From CAZUAQ01 sp964618455 (GTDB taxonomy: Bacteria > Planctomycetota > Phycisphaerae > UBA1845 > PWPN01), in NCBI GenBank assembly GCA_964618455.1, contig CAZUAQ010000023.1, forward strand, positions 1 to 64,000: 64,000 bases of DNA, given 5' to 3'. The translations under genes and the position numbers were made by a program. Position 1 is the stretch's first letter; each line of letters opens with the position of its first letter. Shown piece after piece: positions 42,409-51,165 of the stretch. Under the pieces are notes generated by a model. The model was not told the origin of the DNA, did not search any database, and saw nothing but the letters and a program-made list of their open reading frames with translations.

Positions 42409-43425
42409 TCACTCCAGACCGACCAGCGCCTGTTCCTTGCCCCGGTTGAAGACGGACGGGGGATCCCTCTGCAGGTCGATTTCTCCCTTCACACCGCGCT
42501 TCAACGCGAGCCCCAGGTTGGCCAGTTTGGTCTCCCAGGGAGCTTCCTCGATTTCTTCTCCAATGGCCGAGCCCCAGAGGATCGAGGCCCCCTGACGACG
42601 CAGGAGCTTGATGTGCGTCTCGTCCTGGCGTTCACGCCCACCGTAGTTGAGCACGGTGATGCCCGTAATGTGGCGCCAATACGGTTGCTCGCTGATTTCC
42701 CGCGCGATCCGCACCCCCGCCTGGGCATCGTCCGTGGTAAACGGCTGCCCTGCCTCAGGGGGAGCATTGACGCGCACGCCGAAAATGCGAATCCATCCGG
42801 AATCGGAATCCACTTGCTCGTACAGCTCGGGCAGGCGAACGCCGTCGCGATCCACCGCAACGAAACGATACTGCCCCCTCATGTTTTTAAAATGAATCAT
42901 CGCCACGGGGCGGCGATACTCCGCATCGATGCCGATCACGCCGTCCTGGCCGGTGACCACGCTCCGAATCTCGCGTACCCACCCGCTGGCGGCAAGCGCG
43001 TCGTGAACTTGCCTGGCGATGGGATCCTCGGGCTCGGCATGCCCCGGCTCGTCATCCGTCGTATCGGCAGCGCCCTCCACACCTTCATCGGGAGCTTCTG
43101 CAGCGCCGCCCTCCGAAGATGCGTCCTTGACAGATTCAAGTGGTGACGATGCGGCCACGAGGATGCGCGGCGCCCACTCTTCCTCCACGACCCACTCCGG
43201 CGGATCCAGCAGCACGATCTTGTAGCCCTCGGGGGTCAGTTCGGGACGCGCATAGACATGCTGCTTCAGTTCCTCGAGCCCCATCAGCACACCGCACAGG
43301 ACAATCAGTACGCCCCCCAACGCCGCCAGAGGACGAAAAGCCACGAGCAGTTCATGCACACGCCGGGCGTCCATGCCGCCGGCCATCGACGCCTTCTTCT
43401 TCTTGGATGATCGACGTTTACTCAA
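42409..43425 (-). CDS. ftsQ: FtsQ-like cell-division protein
   Basis: The protein is 338 aa from TTG 43425, with GGGAG seven bases upstream; ATG 43386 is an alternative. It has a basic N-terminus (SKRRSSKKKK), one membrane helix (~33-50, AALGGVLIVLCGVLMGL) and a large extracytoplasmic part, the FtsQ topology. An acidic low-complexity insertion (~100-140) interrupts the region where the POTRA domain should be, and the beta domain follows (GVIGIDAEYRRPVAMIHFKN, WIRIFGVRVNAPPEAGQPF). The assignment rests on topology and its position after ddl. FtsQ recruits FtsL and FtsI to the division site; here no ftsA or ftsZ follows. Confidence 0.55.
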   Translation of the reverse strand: MSKRRSSKKKKASMAGGMDARRVHELLVAFRPLAALGGVLIVLCGVLMGLEELKQHVYARPELTPEGYKIVLLDPPEWVVEEEWAPRILVAASSPLESVKDASSEGGAAEAPDEGVEGAADTTDDEPGHAEPEDPIARQVHDALAASGWVREIRSVVTGQDGVIGIDAEYRRPVAMIHFKNMRGQYRFVAVDRDGVRLPELYEQVDSDSGWIRIFGVRVNAPPEAGQPFTTDDAQAGVRIAREISEQPYWRHITGITVLNYGGRERQDETHIKLLRRQGASILWGSAIGEEIEEAPWETKLANLGLALKRGVKGEIDLQRDPPSVFNRGKEQALVGLE

Positions 43426-43590
43426 GCGAGGACTCCCATGGGTCTCGGTATCGTCGCGATCCGCGCGCGCACCGAAGCATCACGCCCTCCCCTGTCATTT
43501 GAAACGAAGGAGGCAGTGATGCCGACTCATTTCCACTTATGTTACCCGAGACGCCGCCATGTTCACGTCCGGCCCACTTCCGGACCACGC

Positions 43591-44556
43591 TCAACCGCGG
43601 CGTTCCCATGCCGACACGATCATCCGTCGGCACAACTCGGCAAAATCCACACCCGCCCGCGCTGCCGCCTTCGGCAGGAGCGAGTGATCCGTGAAACCCG
43701 GGATCGTGTTCACTTCGAGGGCATAGGGCTCCCACGTTCCCTCGCGCACCATCCAGTCCACGCGCGAGAAATCCCGGCACCCCAGCGCCTGATGCGCTTG
43801 CACGCTGAGATCCTGCATCCGTTGCAGGCAGGCGGCGGGGACATCCGTCTCGAACACGTATTGCGTATCGTCGTCCAGGTACTTGGCCTGGTAATCGTAG
43901 AAGGTGCGATTCGTGCGGATTTCGATGACGGGCAGGGCCTGGTCGTTCAGGATGCCGACCGTCAGTTCGCGCCCCGGAATAAACTCCTCCACGAGACACT
44001 GCTTCTCTTTCTCGACCAGCTGTTTCATGGAGGCGGCGATTGCATCCTGGGTACGACAGATGAAGCAATCGACACTGCTTCCCCCGCCCAGCGTCTTGAC
44101 TACCGCCGGGGCGGACCAGAATTCCCGCATTTTCTCGAGGCTGTCCCGATCGACCAGATCGAAACGCGGTGTGGGAATGCCCGCGTGCACGAAGCACTGC
44201 TTGCTCTCGAACTTGTCCATGGCCCGCGCCGATGCGAGCGCATCGGAACCGGTATACGGGATGCCCCGCTCCTCGAGAATGTGCTGAACCGTTCCGTCTT
44301 CGCCGAACGCGCCGTGCAACGCGATGAAGACCACGTCTACCGGCTCATCCAGGGCCTCGAGTCGATCGGGGGCGATGTCGGCCACGTGAACGTCGTAATC
44401 GAGACCGCGCAGGGCCTCCGCCACGGCTGAGCCGCTCTTGAGGCTGACCTCACGCTCGCTGCTCGGCCCGCCGCTCAGCACGGTGATTTTCAACTTCGAT
44501 GGCGCGTTCGTCACGTTGACCTCATCGAGGGACGATCGCGATGCGAGACTCGTCAT
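43591..44556 (-). CDS. ddl: D-alanine--D-alanine ligase
   Basis: The protein is 321 aa from ATG 44556, with AAAGGGAG eight bases upstream. It joins two D-Ala residues for the pentapeptide end. Motifs of the ATP-grasp fold are present: ITVLSGGPSSEREVSLKSG, DVVFIALHGAFGEDGTVQ, GIPYTGSDALASARAMDK, the Lys in VVKTLGGGSSVD, LVEEFIPGRELTVGIL, and the C-terminal YALEVNTIPGFTDHSLLPKAA with the metal-binding Glu and Asn. It lies between murB and the ftsQ-like gene, as in classical clusters. The length is typical. Confidence 0.95.
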   Translation of the reverse strand: MTSLASRSSLDEVNVTNAPSKLKITVLSGGPSSEREVSLKSGSAVAEALRGLDYDVHVADIAPDRLEALDEPVDVVFIALHGAFGEDGTVQHILEERGIPYTGSDALASARAMDKFESKQCFVHAGIPTPRFDLVDRDSLEKMREFWSAPAVVKTLGGGSSVDCFICRTQDAIAASMKQLVEKEKQCLVEEFIPGRELTVGILNDQALPVIEIRTNRTFYDYQAKYLDDDTQYVFETDVPAACLQRMQDLSVQAHQALGCRDFSRVDWMVREGTWEPYALEVNTIPGFTDHSLLPKAAARAGVDFAELCRRMIVSAWERRG

Positions 44557-44642
44557 GATGCAACTCCCTTTGCCTGTGAGTGAACTTCTCGACGGTGCCT
44601 CCGGCAATCCGTTCCGCGCGATTCGTCGCGCGAGCCCCTCCA

Positions 44643-45602
44643 TTACCCGGGGGAAGACGCCTCTTCCAGCGTTTTCGAGTAGCGATGGCCCCACACCTCG
44701 ACCTCCAGTTCCAGCTCGACGCTGAACTGCTGGGCCACTTCGCGGCGAATCGTCCCGATCAGGTCCAGGACGTCCCGGGCGGTACCGCCTTCCTTGACCA
44801 CGATGAAGTTGGCGTGCTTCGCGGAGACCGACGCCCCGCCCACCGTGTGACCTTTCAATCCGGCGGCATCGATCAACCGGCCGGCGCTGTCGTTCCGGGG
44901 ATTCTTGAAAATGCATCCGGCACTGTAATCGGCCAGTGGCTGCGATTGTTTCTTGTAGTTCCAGATCTCCATGTAGCGGCGGTACAGCCGCTCGGAATCG
45001 TCCCGGCGGAGACGAAGCGTCGCCTCGCACACGATCTTGCCCGCAAGGTCCGTCCGGCGATACATGAACCCGACCTGCGCATGCGTCAGCGTCTCGAGTT
45101 CGCCGGCTTCATCCACCACGGTCACCGTCTCGACAACGTCGGCGATCTCGCCATAACGCCCGCCCGCGTTCATGCGGATGATGCCGCCGAGGGTGCCGGG
45201 AATTCCCGCCATCACCTCCAGACCGGCCCAGCCGGCGCGGACCGTGTCGAGCGTGAGCCGGTACATGTCCATGCCACCGCCGACACGCAGAGTGATTTCC
45301 TCCGCCTTGGCGGTACTCTCGGGCCAGTGGACCTGCCGAAAGGACGGATGATGCAGCCGGACGACCAGACCGGGCACCCCTTCGTCACTGACCAGCAGGT
45401 TTGCCCCCAACCCGAGCAGCCGGAGGGGAATATCATTCTCCCGCGCGCGGCGAACCAACGTGCAGAGTTGATCGCGGTCGTTCGGCTTCGCAAACCAGCG
45501 CGCCGGTCCCCCCAGACCGAACCAGGTGTGCCGCGACAGCGGTTCCTGCTCGGTGACGAGGCCCGACATGTCTTCGAAGGTGAGCATTCGCGCTCGTGTC
45601 AT
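44643..45602 (-). CDS. murB: UDP-N-acetylmuramate dehydrogenase MurB
   Basis: The protein is 319 aa. The ATG at 45602 abuts an AAAGG; ATG 45587 (five codons in) has that site at a better distance and may be the true start. It reduces UDP-GlcNAc-enolpyruvate with FAD and NADPH. It has the FAD-binding LLGLGANLLVSDEGVPG, GIPGTLGGIIRMNAGGRYGE and the YSAGCIFKNPRN motif, where the proton-donating Ser of E. coli MurB is replaced by Cys. The C-terminal half has GLKGHTVGGASVSAKHANFI. It overlaps the operon order murC-murB-ddl. Confidence 0.92.
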   Translation of the reverse strand: MTRARMLTFEDMSGLVTEQEPLSRHTWFGLGGPARWFAKPNDRDQLCTLVRRARENDIPLRLLGLGANLLVSDEGVPGLVVRLHHPSFRQVHWPESTAKAEEITLRVGGGMDMYRLTLDTVRAGWAGLEVMAGIPGTLGGIIRMNAGGRYGEIADVVETVTVVDEAGELETLTHAQVGFMYRRTDLAGKIVCEATLRLRRDDSERLYRRYMEIWNYKKQSQPLADYSAGCIFKNPRNDSAGRLIDAAGLKGHTVGGASVSAKHANFIVVKEGGTARDVLDLIGTIRREVAQQFSVELELEVEVWGHRYSKTLEEASSPG

Positions 45603-45636
45603 CCTTTCGTTGCCGTCATGATGATCGTACCGGGGC

Positions 45637-47160
45637 TCAGTCGTCCAGTTCCACCAGTGAGACCACGTTCGCCTGGGCATCGTCGCGGGTGCGTTTCAGA
45701 CAATCCAGCAGTTGATCCGCCACCCGGTAGACATCGCCGGCGCCCATGGTGACGACCAGGTCGCCTTCCTTCACCTCGCCGCACAGGTCGGTGGCGATCT
45801 GCGCGAAGCTCTTTTCGTGGCGCGCGTCACCACCGTTGAGATGGATCCGCTCCACCAGGTCGGTGGCATCGATTTCATCGCGTTCACTCTCGCTGTCGCG
45901 CACGAAGTAGATGTCCGGCACGATCACCACATCGGCGGAACCGAAACTGCGTGCAAAATCGTTCAACAGGAAGCGCGTCCGCGAATGCTGGTGCGGCTGG
46001 AACACGACGTACATCTTGCGGGGCGAGTAGTAATCCCGGGCCGCCCGCAGGGTGACCTGGATCTCCGTGGGGTGGTGGCCGTAGTCGTCCACGACGGTCA
46101 CCCCCGCCACCCTGCCACGCAGGGTCATGCGCCGGTGGGCGCCCTGGAAAGTACTCAGGAACTCTGCCGCGCGGGACGCTTCGACACCGCAATGGCGACA
46201 CAGGGCAAACGCCGCAAGGGCATCGGCCACCATGTGTCTGCCGGGAATGCTCAAACGAATCTGAGCCACGTCCCGCCCTTCGCGGATCACCTTGAAGTGC
46301 GAGCAGCCGTTCTCGATCGCGAGAATCTCCGCCTTCCAGTCCGCCTCGTCATGAAAGCCGAACGTCTCCACGTTGCAGGAGACGCCCTCGATGGCGCGCA
46401 TCGCGTTCCGATCCTCGCCGTTGACGACCAGCAGGCCATCGGCCGGAACCAAGGCGGCGAACGCCGCGAAAGATTCGATGATGGCGTCCAGATCCGCGTA
46501 GCAGTCCAGGTGATCTTCTTCAATATTGAGGATGGTGGCGAACTTCGGTCGCAGGTTCAGGAATGAGCGATCGAACTCGCACGACTCGACGACGAAATGA
46601 TCGCCGTCCCCGACGCCCGAGCTTCCCCCAAGCTGGTTCACACTCGCCCCGATGACGTACGAGGGGTCGAGCCCCGCTTCGCGCAGGACGTAGGAGACCA
46701 TGGCCGAGGTCGTGCTCTTGCCGTGCGTACCGGCCACCGCCACGCCTGCCCGCCGCGACATGAGCAGTCCGAGCAGTTCGGAATACCGGATGATCTCCAG
46801 GCCGCGATCGCGCGCCGCCACCAGTTCAGGATTCGATGCCTTGATGGCCGCCGAGTGAACCACCAGGTCGCAGGCCTCCGGAAGGTTGGCGGCCCGCTGG
46901 CCGACGTGAACCGTCGCGCCCTGCTCCTTCAGCCGCATGAGGGTCCCGTTGTCCGCACGATCCGAGCCCGAGACGACCGCACCCCCGTGCATCAGCAAAG
47001 CGGCGGCGCCCCGCATCCCGCATCCGCCGATACCGACCATGTGAATGTGGCGCCCCAGCGGCGACCAGGTCGGTGCGTTCTGCCCCACGGAGGGTAAGGA
47101 CGAACCGTTCACCGCACCCGTGCCTCGGCTTGCATTGCGCGTCCCTGCGCCTTGGATCAT
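45637..47160 (-). CDS. murC: UDP-N-acetylmuramate--L-alanine ligase MurC
   Basis: The protein is 507 aa from ATG 47160, with AAAGGA eight bases upstream. An N-terminal extension of ~40 residues precedes HIHMVGIGGCGMRGAAALL. The ATP site is VAGTHGKSTTSAM at ~150; the middle domain has VVESCEFDRSFLNLRP and NIEEDHLDCY; the C-terminal domain has VVDDYGHHPTEIQVTL and VFQPHQHSRT. It adds L-Ala to UDP-MurNAc. It has its own likely promoter in the 344-base gap after murG, so the lower part of the cluster may be transcribed separately. Confidence 0.95.
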   Translation of the reverse strand: MIQGAGTRNASRGTGAVNGSSLPSVGQNAPTWSPLGRHIHMVGIGGCGMRGAAALLMHGGAVVSGSDRADNGTLMRLKEQGATVHVGQRAANLPEACDLVVHSAAIKASNPELVAARDRGLEIIRYSELLGLLMSRRAGVAVAGTHGKSTTSAMVSYVLREAGLDPSYVIGASVNQLGGSSGVGDGDHFVVESCEFDRSFLNLRPKFATILNIEEDHLDCYADLDAIIESFAAFAALVPADGLLVVNGEDRNAMRAIEGVSCNVETFGFHDEADWKAEILAIENGCSHFKVIREGRDVAQIRLSIPGRHMVADALAAFALCRHCGVEASRAAEFLSTFQGAHRRMTLRGRVAGVTVVDDYGHHPTEIQVTLRAARDYYSPRKMYVVFQPHQHSRTRFLLNDFARSFGSADVVIVPDIYFVRDSESERDEIDATDLVERIHLNGGDARHEKSFAQIATDLCGEVKEGDLVVTMGAGDVYRVADQLLDCLKRTRDDAQANVVSLVELDD

Positions 47161-47247
47161 GGAGCATTCCTTTCCTGACGAGAAACCGGAACACCGCAAT
47201 GGCGGAATCGCCGAGTCTTCCGGGGAGTGGCCTGACTGAAGTTCACT

Positions 47248-47276
47248 ATTTTAACAGGTCGTACGTTGCAATCCAA
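47248..47276 (-). promoter_or_regulatory. Internal promoter before murC
   Basis: On the minus strand TTGGAT (47276-47271) and TAAAAT (47253-47248) are separated by 17 bases, about 88 bases before the murC ATG. The 344-base spacer 47161-47504 between murG and murC holds nothing else I can support. Confidence 0.6.
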
Positions 47277-47504
47277 GATGCGTTTTGCAGCTTCCGGGGA
47301 GATCGGATCGCGTCGCGACGAGGAGATCATGAGCAGCCCGGTACACCCGGTTCGACGCCCCAAAGTCCCCGGTACCGAAACCGCGACACAGGCGTCACCG
47401 CACAATGACTCTGTATCGGGTGTTTCTTCCATTTTCCTTGAAGGCGACCGATGGACCATGATGCCGAGTGCCACCTGTGACTTCCTGATGGCGTACCGCG
47501 AAAA

Positions 47505-48665
47505 TCAGCCTGCCAGCCGGACGAAACGTGCCACGTCCCAGCCCGCCGATTCCGCCAGCCTTCCCGCGATCTGCCGGGCAGCTTTGGGTCGGCCCATCCG
47601 CAGCGAAGACTCTTTCATTCTGCCTCGAAGCTCGCCTTGCGTCATCAGTTTATTCAGCAAAGGCCTCAGCGCGGTTGCATTGGAGGCGGCATCCTTCGTA
47701 TCGCGCATCATCAGTGCCGCGCCTCCATCCACGAGTTGCTGCCCGTTGTGACGTTGATGCTCGTCGCGGTGATAGGGGTACGGCAGCAGAATGGCGGGGA
47801 TACCCGTGGACGTGATCTCCGCCAGGCTCGATGCGCCCGCGCGTGCCACAATCAGATCCGAGGCGCTCATGGCCTCCGGCATGCGATCTGTGAAGGTCAA
47901 GACGCGGGCGGGAAGACCCGCTTCGGCATAGCAGCGTTCGACGCGTTGGCGATCATCCTTGCCGCTGAGGTGCAGGACCTGCCATTCGGTCCGGGCGATC
48001 TCCTCCGCCAGAAGCATCAGCGCTTCGTTGATGGTTCGCGCCCCCTGGGAGGCACCGGTCACGAGCAGTGTCGGCCGATCGGATTCGAGATCGAACGATC
48101 GCAGCGTGTCGGCACGCTCGGCGGGGCTGCGCGGTCGAAACCCCTCGCGCACCGGGCAGCCCATCACCCACACGGGAGCAGAGGGCGGAAAGTATGTACG
48201 GGTGATGTCCCACTGGGCGAAAATACCGGTCAGGCGTGGCCGGGCGGCGAAGTGGCGGTTCGCACGTCCCGGAACGGCGTCGGGGTTCAACAGGAACGCC
48301 GGGATTCGCAGGCGCAACGCCGCCTCCACGGGCGGGCCCGAGGCATAACCGCCCGCGCCGACCACCACGGCCGGTGGCCGTCGGCGAAAGGCCTGCATGC
48401 ATTCGGTCACGGAGCGTCGCCAATGATACAGAAAACCGGCCCACTGCCACGGGCGCGTCGAGAAGGGCCGGACGCTCAGCGGGTGCGATTCCACCCGCAT
48501 TTTGCCGAGTACCTCCCCGTCGATCGGGCGCGACGTGCAGAAGAAGGTGACGTCCATCGGGCGATCGAAACCGCGCAGCTGATCCACCACGCTCAGCGCG
48601 GGGTAGAGGTGCCCGCCCGTACCTCCTCCGGCAAACACGAACCAGGGTGTGTGGTCACTCGACAT
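47505..48665 (-). CDS. murG: UDP-GlcNAc:undecaprenyl-PP-MurNAc-pentapeptide transferase MurG
   Basis: The protein is 386 aa from ATG 48665, which lies inside the end of ftsW; GGGAAG precedes it. It adds GlcNAc to lipid I to make lipid II on the inner face of the membrane. It has the G-loops FVFAGGGTGGHLYPALSV and VVVGAGGYASGPPVEAAL, then LLVTGASQGARTINEAL and the UDP-GlcNAc-binding IVARAGASSLAEITSTGIPAILLPYP. The Glu of the latter motif is conserved. The C-terminus is slightly longer than usual. Confidence 0.95.
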   Translation of the reverse strand: MSSDHTPWFVFAGGGTGGHLYPALSVVDQLRGFDRPMDVTFFCTSRPIDGEVLGKMRVESHPLSVRPFSTRPWQWAGFLYHWRRSVTECMQAFRRRPPAVVVGAGGYASGPPVEAALRLRIPAFLLNPDAVPGRANRHFAARPRLTGIFAQWDITRTYFPPSAPVWVMGCPVREGFRPRSPAERADTLRSFDLESDRPTLLVTGASQGARTINEALMLLAEEIARTEWQVLHLSGKDDRQRVERCYAEAGLPARVLTFTDRMPEAMSASDLIVARAGASSLAEITSTGIPAILLPYPYHRDEHQRHNGQQLVDGGAALMMRDTKDAASNATALRPLLNKLMTQGELRGRMKESSLRMGRPKAARQIAGRLAESAGWDVARFVRLAG

Positions 48666-49866
48666 CGATCGCTTCCCGCTGCCGGGCGCGCTCGTCGGCA
48701 CGCAGGGTCCCCGCCAGAATGCCCACCATCGCCCCGAGGCAGATCGTTCCTGACCCCCCCGCCGAGACCAGCGGCAGAGAAATACCCTTGGTCGGCACGG
48801 AGACGGTCACTACCGCGATGTTCATAGCCGCCTGGAGCCCGATCGTCATGGCCAACCCCATGGCGAGCAAGCGGCCGGTCGGATTCTTACAGAAACAAAC
48901 GATGCGATGGGCGTTCCACAGAAACGCGATGAACAGCGCGATCACCGCCATCGCGCCGACGGCCCCCAGTTCCTCGCAGATGACGGCGAAGATGAAATCG
49001 TTGTGCGCCTCGGGGAGGTATTGTTTGACAATGCCCTGCCCGAGCCCGCGGCCCCACCATCCCCCGCCGGCAATGGTGCACAGCGACTGGATGGCCTGGT
49101 AGCCCGTGCGATCAGGATCGGCCCAGATGTTCTGAAAAGTCGTCAGTCGTTCCATGCGATGCGGCTTGCTGATCAGCAGGTAGGCGAACGCCGCCGCCGC
49201 GGGGATGACCGGCAGGATGAGGTGCAGCCAACGCGCTCCGGCCATCATCAACATGATGCCCGCGACCGCAGCCATCAGGGCGGCAGTGCCGTAATCCTCC
49301 AGCCCGACCAAACCGATCACCAGCCCGGAGACACCGACGGCGGACAGGAACCCTCGCCACTCGCGGATGTTGACCAGTTTCGTCATCCACACGGCCAGAA
49401 AAATGGGCATCGCCAGCTTGGCCACCTCGGAGGATTGCAGCCGCAGCCCGGACGCGGCGGAACCGATATGAATCCAGCGACGGGCGCCCTTCACCTCGAC
49501 CCCGACCCCCGGCACGAACACGAGCAATAACAGCACAATCGCCAGAGCCAGAAGCCCGATGGCAAGTACGCCTCGCTTGGCGGACCACAGGCGGTACGAC
49601 AGCCGCGTGCTGACGAGCATCGCCACGAGCCCGCCGATCACGAAGAGCAACTGCCTCGACCATTGCGAAATGACCGGCCACATGGCGATGGCTTCGTCAC
49701 TCGGGACGCGCGAACGGGCGGAGAACGTCATCACCGCCCCGATGGCCATGAGCCCGGTCGCCAGGGAGACCAGCGACGCCGCCAGCGCGCGGCCGCGCGT
49801 CCAGAACAGGGACGGATCCACCGATTCCTGGACATGCAGATCCGGCTCTCGTACGGCGATGCTCAC
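48655..49866 (-). CDS. ftsW: SEDS-family peptidoglycan polymerase FtsW
   Basis: The protein is 403 aa from GTG 49866, with AAAGGAG about nine bases upstream; a longer frame upstream has no better site. It has about ten membrane segments. SEDS signatures are GARRWIHIGSAASGLRLQSSEVAKLAM (part), TLALVGLEDYGTAALM-like segment (LVGLEDYGTAALMAAVAG), the RMERLTTFQNIWADPDRTGYQ loop, GRGLGQGIVKQYLPEAHNDF and the late GISLPLVSAGGSG. It polymerises lipid II at the division site with the FtsI transpeptidase encoded upstream. Its stop overlaps the start of murG. Confidence 0.93.
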   Translation of the reverse strand: MSIAVREPDLHVQESVDPSLFWTRGRALAASLVSLATGLMAIGAVMTFSARSRVPSDEAIAMWPVISQWSRQLLFVIGGLVAMLVSTRLSYRLWSAKRGVLAIGLLALAIVLLLLVFVPGVGVEVKGARRWIHIGSAASGLRLQSSEVAKLAMPIFLAVWMTKLVNIREWRGFLSAVGVSGLVIGLVGLEDYGTAALMAAVAGIMLMMAGARWLHLILPVIPAAAAFAYLLISKPHRMERLTTFQNIWADPDRTGYQAIQSLCTIAGGGWWGRGLGQGIVKQYLPEAHNDFIFAVICEELGAVGAMAVIALFIAFLWNAHRIVCFCKNPTGRLLAMGLAMTIGLQAAMNIAVVTVSVPTKGISLPLVSAGGSGTICLGAMVGILAGTLRADERARQREAIDVE

Positions 49867-49965
49867 GCGCAGCGCACTCCTTTCGTTCAAAAAGCTCTCT
49901 TTCGTTGTATCGGCCCGACGCATCCCAATCGCAGAGCCGAAATCCGCTTCACGCGGCCAACCCCC

Positions 49966-51114
49966 TCAACGCAGCTTCACTGTCGCCAGGGCAATGCCCG
50001 CGAAGATCGCCGCGATCAACCAGAAACGTAACACGGTCTGCGTCTCGGTCCATCCGCCCAGATGGAAATGATGATGGATCGGCGCGACGCGGAAGATCCG
50101 CTTGCCTCCGGACATCTTGAAGTATCCGACCTGAAGAATCACCGACAGGGCCTCGATCACGAAGACGCCGCCCACGATGAAGAGCATCAGTTCCTGGCGC
50201 GTGACGATGGCGACGTAACCGATGAGCCCGCCCAGGGGCAGCGAACCCGTGTCGCCCATGAATACCGAGGCCGGATGCCCGTTGTACCAGAGAAAGCCGA
50301 GACACGCGCCCATGATCGCCCCGCAGAGGATCGCCAGTTCGTCGGTCGTCGGGATGTGCGGCAGAAAAAGCGCGTCCGCCCGGGCTTCGTCGCCGGCCAG
50401 AAAAGCGAGCACCATGAAGGCGAAACTGCACAGCGCCATGCAACCCGAGGCCAGCCCGTCCATCCCGTCGGTCAGGTTCACCGCGTTCGAGGTCCCCGTC
50501 GTCACCAGCACCGTCACGATCATGAAGGCCCACCACGTGAGGGTGATGCCCGCCTTGTAGAATGGCACGGTCAGCACGCTGAAGGTCGCAACCACTTCGT
50601 CGGTGCGCGGCATCATCGCCATGTACGGGTTCTGCTGACCGTAGCTGTACACGAACCAGCCGAGCAGCACGCCCAGCCCCACCTGGAACAGGAGCTTTTC
50701 GTACATCTTCAACCCGTCGCGCGATCCGCCGCGGAGCTTGTTGCTGAGCTTCAACCAATCGTCCCAGCCGCCCAACCCTCCGAGCCAGACCATGCAGAAC
50801 AGGCCCATGAAAATGTAGTAATTCGTCAGGTCCGCCAGCATGAGGACGCTGATCGCGATGGCGCCGAGAATCAACACGCCGCCCATGGTCGGAATGCGCC
50901 CCCGATCGCCGGCGATCTCGTTGAGCTGCTTGTGTCCGAATTCCGACTCGTCCCCGATGCCCCGGCGCTTGAGCGCGCGAATCACCCTCGGCCCCGCCAG
51001 CACGACGATCGTGAACGCCATCAGAATGGCGATCGTGCCACGAAAGAGCGTGTCCTTGTAGGCATAAGGGCCCGTCGGGGACCCGTACCAGAGATCAAAC
51101 AGGTGATAGAGCAC
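49966..51114 (-). CDS. mraY: Phospho-MurNAc-pentapeptide transferase MraY
   Basis: The protein is 382 aa from GTG 51114. It transfers phospho-MurNAc-pentapeptide to undecaprenyl phosphate, forming lipid I. The multi-pass membrane layout is standard, with IPTMGGVLIL, the Asp-rich GGWDDWLKL, the NLTDGMDGLASG motif, VFMGDTGSLPLGGLIG, and the late IHHHFHLGGW, where the classical HHHYE/F-type motif is varied. murD would normally follow; instead the ftsW gene begins 100 bases later. It sits directly after murF. Confidence 0.95.
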   Translation of the reverse strand: MLYHLFDLWYGSPTGPYAYKDTLFRGTIAILMAFTIVVLAGPRVIRALKRRGIGDESEFGHKQLNEIAGDRGRIPTMGGVLILGAIAISVLMLADLTNYYIFMGLFCMVWLGGLGGWDDWLKLSNKLRGGSRDGLKMYEKLLFQVGLGVLLGWFVYSYGQQNPYMAMMPRTDEVVATFSVLTVPFYKAGITLTWWAFMIVTVLVTTGTSNAVNLTDGMDGLASGCMALCSFAFMVLAFLAGDEARADALFLPHIPTTDELAILCGAIMGACLGFLWYNGHPASVFMGDTGSLPLGGLIGYVAIVTRQELMLFIVGGVFVIEALSVILQVGYFKMSGGKRIFRVAPIHHHFHLGGWTETQTVLRFWLIAAIFAGIALATVKLR

Positions 51115-51165
51115 GTCCGCCTTTCATCCCGAATGCGTGATTCCTCTCGCCTCTCCGCGGGCGAG

